A stretch of DNA of 64,000 nucleotides from Macrolepiota albuminosa (Eukaryota > Basidiomycota > Agaricomycetes > Agaricales > Agaricaceae), in contig JAMWFC010000029.1 in assembly GCA_027475525.1 (NCBI GenBank), positions 434,001-498,000 of the forward strand. The letters run 5' to 3'. Shown here one piece after another: positions 56,707-64,000 of the stretch (the stretch's first letter is position 1; each line of letters begins with the position of its first letter). Under the pieces are notes generated by a model. The model saw only the letters and a list, made by a program, of their open reading frames with translations. It searched no databases and was not told where the DNA came from. The position numbers were made by a program, and so were the translations under genes.

Positions 56707-58687
56707 TCAAACCACGAGGTACTCCTCGGTCGTAACAACCGCATCGACAGAGAACGCCGGGACATTCTCGCCTCCAATCTTACTCACAGACGCGACGCCG
56801 ACGCCAGCAAGGCTTCCCTGGCCCACAAATGTCACCTGAACCGGATAGAACGCGCTTGCGTCGTCTCCGCCGACAGTGAAAATCATCGAGCCCGAGCGCG
56901 TGCCGTCTGCCGCGGATACACGAGTGACGGACCACGCGAGGGAATGTGAGCCCGGGTCGAGGGACCATTCACCCGTGTGTGACGACACGGTGGGGTACGA
57001 GCCGGTCCTGTGATTAGAATTTTGGGGTGAGGGTGGTAAGCTTGGAGTTAGGGAGGGGCACTTAACGGACTTACGGGAGAGGTATGGAGATGACGACGTC
57101 GTGGAGCGTGACGTTCTCGTTCTCTAGCTCGTACTCAATGTTGACCTCGCAAGTGCCGTCATTCGAAGGCGAGGGCCAACAATTGACTATATTCATCCGG
57201 TCAGCAAGGAGGGAAAAATTGACTCGGTTAGACTATATGATAGAGCTTACTGGACAGAGGGACGTTGCTCTCGTCTATGCCAGCGTATCTCCACTTGAGC
57301 ACAGCTAAGCTCTGGCCAACCGGAAAGGGCCGTGAGGGGTCTTTGAGCGCAATGACTCGTTCCTGACCCGGTGTGAATTTGGCAACATTAGGGTGTTGCT
57401 TGAACTGCAAGCTGTTTCCACCGAAATCCGTCGAAGGCGAAGATAGTGCGATTTGCAAATGCGCCAGAGCCGCATCTGAGATGTGGAGGTTCATGTCACC
57501 CTTGAGCTCCATCGATTCCACGCCCCCGTCCCGCATCAGGGAGAGCGAGATCGTCTCCTTGATGGCAATGTGCACGCTGCAATGCAATGTGGCAGATCAT
57601 TCCATTCAGCATCGTGGGAAGTGTACTAAGCAAGCTGGAGTTACGTACCTCTCCATCTGGACCTCCGGCAAGCTGCCACGCCCATCGTGCTTTGTAGCAG
57701 CTGGATGCTGGGGCTGGGAGGAGGCTGATGGTGTCGGAGGGACAGAGATATCCGAAGTTGCAACGCTCGCAGCGACGTCACCCCCGAGTGCGTCAATGAG
57801 CTCCGCCTGCTTCGTCTTCTTGCCACCCAGCTTCATGCCGGTGCCCTTGAACGCCGGCGGGCGGGCAGCAGGTGTCGAAGTGGTGCGGGTGATGGGCACG
57901 GGCGTTTCTGGGGCTTCAAATCGCGGCACAGGCGAATACATAGAATTGCCACTACCGATAAAACCGCTGCCGCCTGCATTTGCCGCTCGTCGCTGCTGTT
58001 CCCGGCGCTGCATCTCGAGCTGCTTAGCGCGGCGTTTAAGCTCCTCTTTCGCTTCCGCTTCCTTGTTCTGCAAAATAGCATAAGCAACTTGAGCCACGGG
58101 GGTGATGATACGGCAGACACACACCCTGGCGATTATCTCTTGTATCTTCTCTTCGTGGCTTTCCATTTCCAGCACGTTCCGCACCTGCATCAGATTCACG
58201 TTCTCCCGATATCCCATGCTCACAATCTCGTCAAACGCCCCGAGTAGCTCGAATGCATTCTTCTGGATTTCGCGCTCGTCTGCGCTCCTGCATAGGTCCG
58301 ATACGACACGTGCGAAAAGATGCAATGTATCGATGTCCTGCAGAATGTTTGAAGCCTTATTCGTTATCAAGAGTATATAAAGGTCTTCTAGCGGTTGATA
58401 GACATATCGAACGTCGGAAGTTTCTACCGAGGTGTGTTGTGTGTTTGCTGGGATGAGTTTTGGAAATGACGCAAGGAGAGACTCGATTCTTGCGCGTGTC
58501 ATGTCCCGGAATTGACGAGAAATGACGGCTACGATGACCAAGTCAGTTTGTATACACTTCCACAGGATGCGCTGCTCACCTTTGCCGCCTTTTGTACATA
58601 TCGAAGCTGCTAACACAACCTGAAGCGATGAAGCGAGATTTAGTTAGATTTGCGAGCTTTCAAAGCAGCCGTATAACAACAGACCAT
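56707..58687 (-). CDS. RET2: Coatomer subunit delta (delta-COP)
   Basis: Seven exons on the minus strand: 58687-58685, 58619-58580, 58528-58125, 58067-57649, 57576-57251, 57186-57075, 57007-56707. They give 1605 nt and 534 residues with consistent phases. The protein has a longin-like N-domain (VVLAASICTKGGK, SRQFRDMTR, RYVYQPLEDLY, GYRENVNLMQ), a charged helical linker around residue 150-190, and a C-terminal mu-homology domain from about residue 289 (INCWPSPSNDG, then NIEYELENEN, VVISIPLP). Delta-COP is part of the COPI coat that retrieves cargo from Golgi to ER. Length fits the family (about 510-550). The first exon being only ATG is inferred from the phase and the conserved MVVLAA-type start; its donor GTCTGT is weak. 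All other introns are 51-72 nt with GT-AG ends. It looks intact. Confidence 0.95.
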
Positions 58688-59356
58688 CGTGTAAAATTCG
58701 AGCAGCAAGAAGGTGGTGTCTTCACCTTGTATTGGACACTAAAGGCCTTCTTCCAGCGAGGCGGCGGTGATCTGGAGTATGGTCGACCAAGTTTGCAGCA
58801 GCCGTACGTGTCACGATGCAATTGAGGGCAGGTTATTTCTGAGGTCACCTGACCAGTCGCGTCCTCGACGCGTGTGCAAAATCGGGATTTAAATGAGTTG
58901 GGTCAGAAAAAAACTAATCGTGCTGCATGGCATCTAATCATATTCCTTTTTCCAGAATCCGAAGAAACACGTATAGAGCATAAAGTGCAATCACCTTATC
59001 AGCGTGTCTCACAAATATCAAAGTTGAGCCATAAAAATCGTTCCAGGGGGCGACGAAGCAAAGCCAAAGGAATATATTGTAATTGCAAAAGAAATCTGTA
59101 ACTGCAAACTGTCCGGCTAAATCAAATTTAGAGTCCACCATGAAACGCATCAACGGTCCACCCAGATCCATCTGGAGTAAGCTACCGAGACTCACCTGGA
59201 GAGCGAACGAATGTTATGGGAGGTCCCTAAGACTCGGTTTCCCTCTCCAGGTTCGCGGTCCATGCGACTCGTACACGATCTCGCATTCGTCTCGTAGAAT
59301 TTGTACGATTTGACCCGGAAAAAAGATTAGAAAAACAAATCACGCTGGTTTGCGAT
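58688..59356. other. Intergenic: delta-COP promoter side and tRNA flank
   Basis: No gene recognised. The frames at 58874-59101 plus and 58938-59195 minus are unsupported. Confidence 0.5.
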
Positions 59357-59442
59357 TCGGATACGGGGAATCGAACCCCGAGCTGCCGCGGTCAACATTG
59401 AATATTGAGAGGCGGCAATGTTAGCCATTACACCATATCCGA
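59357..59442 (-). tRNA. tRNA-Glu(CTC) with 15-nt intron
   Basis: The 86-nt locus folds as a tRNA: acceptor TCGGATA/TATCCGA, anticodon stem GCCGC/GCGGC, T-arm CGGGG-TTCGATT-CCCCG. The anticodon loop CTCTCA gives CTC at 34-36, and a 15-nt intron follows position 37, the canonical site. The mature length is 71 nt. The D-arm style (GTAATGGCTA) matches fungal glutamate tRNAs. A and B boxes are intact. Confidence 0.93.
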
Positions 59443-60000
59443 CTTTCTATGGTATGTCTGGTAGACGTAATTGACTTTACCTGAGGGTACTCCAATGACC
59501 TTGCTCGGTTGACTCTTCTTACCGCTTAAACGGAGATCCTCGAGAGGGCCGGTGCAGCCTGTCCCAACTCCGTTACTTTTATTATGCTGTTCGCCACCTA
59601 CCCAGCTTGAATGACTGAATCCATGTCATACCGATTACCTGCCAAAAACCGGGCTCTTGCTATCTAGTACAGGGAGAGACGAGGTGGGTAGCTTCAATAC
59701 ACTTGCTACTACGTCGCGTCGCTCGAGAGGTAATAAATTCTTGAGCAAGTTCTCTCGAAATATGAAATCTCAGCTTACCTGAGGTAGTTCGAGAGGAAGT
59801 TCCCTAAACCACGCGACTTTTCAGATTCCTTCATTGGTATTGTAAAAACATTTTGTTTTAAGTGAACCAATAACAACAGACGACCGAACCTCACCGTTCG
59901 TCATCCGCTTTCAGAAGAACGACAAGCAGCCTGGAATAAGAAACAACAATGAAAAAAACAGACAATGAGGAAAACGAAAAGATCTGGGGTGACATTTTAT
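59443..60000. other. tRNA spacer, no gene seen
   Basis: No coding or RNA gene recognised. Confidence 0.5.
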
Positions 60001-60070
60001 CCGGATACGGGGATTCGAACCCCGAGCTGCCGCGATCAACTGGCCATGTTAGCCGTTACACCATATCCGA
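60001..60070 (-). pseudogene. tRNA-Glu pseudogene lacking the anticodon arm
   Basis: Acceptor, D-arm and T-arm sequences match the neighbouring tRNA-Glu copies, but the segment holding the 5' anticodon stem and the CTC anticodon is gone. CTAACAT is followed directly by intron-like GGCCAGTTGATC and then GCGGCAGC. The last acceptor base is G instead of A. It cannot decode. Confidence 0.9.
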
Positions 60071-60908
60071 TAATATGCTTAAGCCTTGGGTAGACGTGGT
60101 ATCCTGCTTATGGTACGCTATAGCTCTGGTAAGGCCTAAGCTTGTTCAGTTGAACCGCACCGTTCGCCGTCTGTTTCAGAAGAAGGACAAGCAGCCTAAA
60201 ATCCTACATCTTGCTCAAGAAATAGTCAATTCTAAAAGCATCACGAGGGGGGTCAAGGGGCATGGTCGCTCCCTAACTGACCTTCCCTTGTTTTCCCCCC
60301 CTCCTCTCATCAGATTTTCCTTCCTTTCTTTCTTCTCCTTTCTTTCCTCTTTCTACGCACAAAGGTCATGTATTTCGCCCGCAGTTGTGGCAAGCCTTCT
60401 CCACGGGGGTTTTGATGCTACCCCACCTGCACCTTAGTACTTAAAACTTTATTTTTATGCGAGCAATGAAGGTGCTTGGACAGTTGCTAGACATCACGTG
60501 TGACTAGAGAGAGAGGGAGCGGGTCCAGGGTGAGACCTACCAACACCACTCTCTAGGTAAGTCACTTCACAAAGGGAGTATCATCCAAGACCCGAGCGTA
60601 GGCTGAGCGAAGTAATACATTTATTATTTCGTAGCAGGACAGTTGGTTAATATACTTGCGTCGGAGTTGAGACAGACCAGATCCTCTCGAGACTTGCTCC
60701 GACTTGTCCGGTAAATCGAAAGATCGGCTAAGCGCAGTCGTTGGAATAGGTACCCACCACGCCACTCCTAGTAGCACATGTTGTGCGCATACACGCGTCG
60801 GAGTCGCAGGTCGTATCGGCCCTCCAGGAGTAACCTCCAACCTGTCCGTAAAGAAATTGTGCAAGTGTGGTCATTGGAATAATGAAAAATGACAAGGTGA
60901 CAGTAAAT
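60071..60908. other. tRNA spacer, no supported gene
   Basis: A plus frame at 59949-60437 spans the pseudo-tRNA and a CT-rich stretch and is not credible. No other gene is seen. Confidence 0.5.
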
Positions 60909-61003
60909 TCGGATACGGGGAGTCGAACCCCGAGCTGCCGCGATCCACCATACAGCGAGACATTTATGAGAGGCGGCAATGTTAGCCGTTACACCATATC
61001 CGA
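60909..61003 (-). tRNA. tRNA-Glu(CTC) with 24-nt intron
   Basis: The same 71-nt mature structure as the copy at 59357, with D-loop GTAACGGCTA and T-loop TTCGACT. The intron after position 37 is 24 nt and unrelated in sequence to those of the other copies. Confidence 0.93.
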
Positions 61004-61285
61004 TTGTATCATAGCCTTGGTATGAATGCATTCCATTGTGCTTGCAGTGTAGTTACGCATGGTTCACACTGTTTCCCTAGGATCCTCTACCTACAGTTCG
61101 TGTCACCGAGAGAACGCAATGTACGCCCAAGGATGATTGACTGCCAACCACCAAGCGCCTATTATCTGTCCCGCGATCAGAAATAAAATCATGAATCAGC
61201 ACCTTTTGGTCAGCACCACATGTACACTATAAATAAGAAACCACCGACAAAGGGGACCGGCAAAGACAATTAATTCTCCCTTACC
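61004..61285. promoter_or_regulatory. Likely promoter region of the aldo-keto reductase gene
   Basis: A TATA-like ACTATAAATAAG lies at about 61226, roughly 60 bases before the ATG at 61286. The ATG context TTACCATGAG places purine-poor bases upstream. The assignment rests on position and motif only. Confidence 0.5.
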
Positions 61286-63021
61286 ATGAGCACCCCGACC
61301 ACCGAACCAGCCGTTCTCCATGAGTTCTCTCCCAAGAACATGCCATTCAGGCGCCTCGGGCCCAGCGGCCTGCGCGTCCCGGTCTTCTCACTCGGGGGGT
61401 GTGAGTCTAATAATATGATAGAAGACCAAAACCCACTGATCCGTTGATTCTACATACTTACTTAGGGCTTACCCTCGGCGGATCCGTCGTCGGCGATCCC
61501 GTCAAAGTAAGTCGTCGAACCTCTCTCGCAAGGTACCGTTCCAGTTGGAAAGTAATCACTCACACCTTCCCACCGCGCGGTGCGCAATCAGGAAATCATC
61601 AAGACCGCGTTCGATGCCGGAATCAACATGTTCGATACAGCAGAGGTGTACTCTAACGGAAACTCCGAGCTTGAGATGTACGCAATGTTACCCTCTTCTC
61701 TTCCACATCTCACATCATCCGGACGCAATATTACAGGGGACGCGTAATCAAGGAACTCGGTCTGCGTCGTACCGATCTCGTTATCACCACCAAGATATAT
61801 TGGGGCACGCGCAAAGGCCCGAACGACAGTGGTCTATCCCGCAAACAGTGAGTGCTCTCACATAAATCGCGCGGTCATCTCTCAAGGACGGGTTGTTGCT
61901 ACATAGTATCGTCGAAGGCACAAAAGAGTGTTTGAAGCGCCTTGGAATGGACTATGTAGACGTCATCTTTGCGCATCGTCCTGATCACACCGTGCCGATG
62001 GAGGAAATCGTCAGGGCGTTCAACTGGGTCATCGATCAAGGATGGGTACGTTGCTTCCGAGTTTCTCTCTCGTTGTATTGACCTTGACCTTGATACCAAG
62101 GCGTACTACTGGGCGACGTCTGAATGGAGTGCTCGAGAGATCGAAGAAGCGTTCCGTAAGCACCTCTAATCCAATGCATTCTTCGCGGCTACTCAAACGA
62201 CGATGATTCTAGACGTTGCTGAAAAGTTAAACCTCGCGGGTCCCATCGCTGAACAATGCCAGCACCAGTTCGTCCTTCTCCCTTATCGCAGCACACTTGA
62301 GTCTCACGTCCTCCCACTAGCATGTTCCATCGCGAACGTCCAGAGAAGGAATACGAGTACGTCTGCCTTCCCTACCTCCTTCCTCCTTGACCAACACAGC
62401 ACAGCCCACTGTACCGCAAATACGGCCTCGGCACTACGACCTGGTCTTCGCTCGCCGGTGGATTGCTCACAGGAAAGGTACGTCGAATCTCCATCTAGCA
62501 CGACTTTCATCTTACATTCTATTGATCTAGTACAATGACGGGATCCCCGAAGGCTCGCGCTTTGCCACGACTCCCATGTTCAAGAGCACCGTCGAATCTC
62601 TTAAGACTGAAGAAGGCAAAGAGAAGATCCGCAAGGTGAAAGAACTCACCAAGCTCGCCGCTGACGGTACCGTCGTTTCGTTCCTCTTCAAGGGCAACCA
62701 CTTCTAACTACCTTTCTTCAAAAATTCTTAGAACTGCAAACGACGCCTGGGGCACTAGCGCTTGCGTGGGTCGCGAAGAACCCAAATACGTCGACGGTTA
62801 TACTCGGCGCGTCGACGCCTGAGCAGCTCAAGGATAATTTGAAGGCTTTAGAGGTGCTCCCTAGGCTTACGGAGGAGATCATGTCGAAGATCGAGGGTAT
62901 TCTGAAGAACAAGCCGTCGGGGCCTGTATGTCTTTTTTCTTTTTGTGTTAATGCGTTTGAGTTGATTTTATGGCAGATTAATCATGGGCGTCCTGCTCTT
63001 GATGTCTATGGACGTCTTTGA
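61286..63021 (+). CDS. Aldo-keto reductase, Kv-beta (AKR6-like) type
   Basis: Twelve exons: 61286-61400, 61466-61506, 61592-61677, 61737-61847, 61907-62045, 62101-62155, 62213-62267, 62321-62356, 62405-62477, 62531-62666, 62732-62925, 62977-63021. They give 1086 nt and 361 residues, phases consistent. The catalytic tetrad is visible: FDTAEVY (Asp and Tyr), TTKIYWG (Lys), IFAHRPD (His). N-terminal FRRLGPSGLRVP and C-terminal STVILGASTPEQL (NADP-binding loop) are typical, and YYWATSEWSA plus LYRKYGLGTTTWSSL are hallmarks of the voltage-gated potassium channel beta subunit group. In fungi such proteins are NADPH-dependent carbonyl reductases of unclear substrate. Introns are 48-85 nt. The gene looks intact. 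Confidence 0.94.
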
Positions 63022-63204
63022 GGTGACGTTGTTAGGGTCTTTTATGGTTGAACAGGATGGACGTGAGGAAAGGAAGAATTACTCTTGAATCACGGGTAAT
63101 AGTAGAATTCGATAGAACTGACGAGTTTTTCATGAGCAATACTATCTCATGGGTCTGCATTTGTCAGTCCTCAATATGTAGTTAGACAAGCCGTTGCTAT
63201 AGTG
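63022..63204. other. AKR 3' flank and tRNA upstream spacer
   Basis: No gene seen. Confidence 0.5.
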
Positions 63205-63297
63205 TCGGATATGGTGTAACGGCTAACATTGCCGCCTCTCATGGACGAAATGGTCATAAATGTCGCGGCAGCTCGGGGTTCGATTCCCCGTATCCGA
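63205..63297 (+). tRNA. tRNA-Glu(CTC) with 22-nt intron
   Basis: The only plus-strand member of the cluster. Mature 71 nt, CTC anticodon, T-loop TTCGATT, intron of 22 nt after position 37. A run of seven T begins near 63319, a plausible Pol III terminator. Confidence 0.94.
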
Positions 63298-63318
63298 ATT
63301 CTTCAGCCTTCAAGGCTT

Positions 63319-63326
63319 TGTTTTTT
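63319..63326 (+). terminator. Pol III poly-T terminator of the plus-strand tRNA
   Basis: A T run about 22 bases after the tRNA end, interrupted upstream only by CTTTG. Confidence 0.5.
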
Positions 63327-63428
63327 TCTTTCTTTTCTGTTCATTTATTGTTACTTGTTGCTCCTCAGTGACCATTCTTGAGCATTTATCCCTTGATAAG
63401 TGAATTGAATTTACTTTGCAGCTGAATC

Positions 63429-64000
63429 ATGTGGCTGTGCAAGACAACTATGCTTAGCCTGGTCACTCTCCTCGCATTGCCTCTGCTTTCTCTCTCTTCC
63501 CAAGCAAACCAAATACCCATCCTCCCCAACCTCAACTCCCCGATGCCCGAAGCCCCTCTGATCCACCCAATGCCCACTCTCACAGACCTCCTGACCATCG
63601 AGCCCTCGGCTTCCATCTTCTACTCATACGCCCGCGAGCTAGAGCTCAGTGCGCGCTTTGCTGATCCACAAGACAGACTGACGGTGTTTGCGCCGACGAA
63701 CAAGGCAGTGATGGCTTTGACCCGAAAACCGTGAGTCATAAATAACTCGCTTGAAAAACGTGGATATGAACAAGACTGGGGGGGTCAAGTCATCAAGGGC
63801 CTCCTGGATCCTTAGATGACGGGATCACAATCACAGAAGAGGAATTCGATAGCATGTCGAAGAAGAACGTGGAGAACTGGGTGTCTGCTCATATCCTCCC
63901 TGTCAGTTTCTCCTATTATTACTAAATCTATTCATCCACTCTCTTGATCGCAGGAGTCTCCCATTTCTTTTGATACCAATGAACATCCTACGCTTTTGCA
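63429..64000 (+). CDS. FAS1 (fasciclin)-domain secreted protein, 5' part
   Basis: Exon 1 63429-63730, exon 2 63790-63901, exon 3 from 63954 beyond the window edge, with matching phases (introns 59 and 52 nt, GT-AG). The first 26 or so residues (MWLCKTTMLSLVTLLALPL...) form a clear signal peptide. From about residue 45 a FAS1 domain begins (TLTDLLTIEPSAS, FYSYAREL, then RLTVFAPTNKAVMAL). The second exon gives DDGITITEEEFDSM and NWVSAHILP, the third starts ESPISFDTNEHPTLL. Fungal FAS1 proteins are cell-surface or vacuolar adhesion-type glycoproteins. The C-terminus is not in the window. Confidence 0.9.

Noticed and set aside
57373..58083. Plus-strand open frame of 236 codons
   Set aside because: It lies antisense to the delta-COP exons and is a by-product of their GC-rich codons.
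59949..60437. 162-codon plus-strand frame
   Set aside because: It runs through the tRNA pseudogene and a CT-rich tract, with no domain.
63386..63616. Minus-strand frame over the FAS1 gene
   Set aside because: It is the shadow of the signal-peptide exon on the plus strand.

Overview
The window looks like nuclear DNA of a mushroom-forming fungus (Basidiomycota, probably Agaricomycetes). The evidence is intron-dense genes with 48-85 nt GT-AG introns, Ty3 elements with a chromodomain, a basidiomycete-type Helitron, and relics of protein families I know mainly from agaricomycetes. Species cannot be fixed. Family names rest on motif recognition only; no search was run.

Layout. (1) 1-46 kb is a repeat-dense graveyard. 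It holds a decayed Ty3/gypsy chromovirus (1-5.24 kb), an unidentified decayed frame (6.1-8.0 kb), two Ty1/copia fragments in non-colinear order on the minus strand (8.4-9.85 and 10.2-12.3 kb), and a DDE transposase relic (12.9-14.95 kb). A Helitron-like block follows (about 15.6-29.35 kb), with 28-bp tandem repeats in opposite orientation at its two ends. Two 499-bp solo LTRs of one family lie at 26.3 and 30.35 kb, each with a perfect 5-bp target duplication; one cuts the Helitron helicase between Walker A and B. Then come a JmjC-like pseudogene (31.4-34.3 kb) and an AIM9/APH-like phosphotransferase pseudogene whose two halves (39.7-40.8 and 44.7-45.4 kb) are separated by a pogo-like transposase relic and a Ty3 remnant. 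(2) 46-56.3 kb holds a two-copy segmental duplication, a 368-bp fold-back element, and a young 2.4-kb element (48925-51333) with 401-bp near-identical terminal inverted repeats and an 8-bp target duplication. That element carries a broken, intron-containing fragment of a secreted-glycoprotein-type gene. (3) 56.7-64 kb is an ordinary genic segment: delta-COP (RET2, seven exons, 534 aa), four tRNA-Glu(CTC) loci (three intact with different introns, one lacking the anticodon arm), an aldo-keto reductase of the Kv-beta type (12 exons, 361 aa), and the 5' part of a FAS1-domain secreted protein running off the window.

The only genes that look functional are in the last 7.3 kb. Elsewhere most coding relics carry stops, frameshifts or lost catalytic residues, with aspartate-to-asparagine changes (G-to-A) recurring at active sites. 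Four exact tandem duplications with the same 77-bp period, all in multi-copy sequence, look like an assembler k-mer artefact rather than biology.
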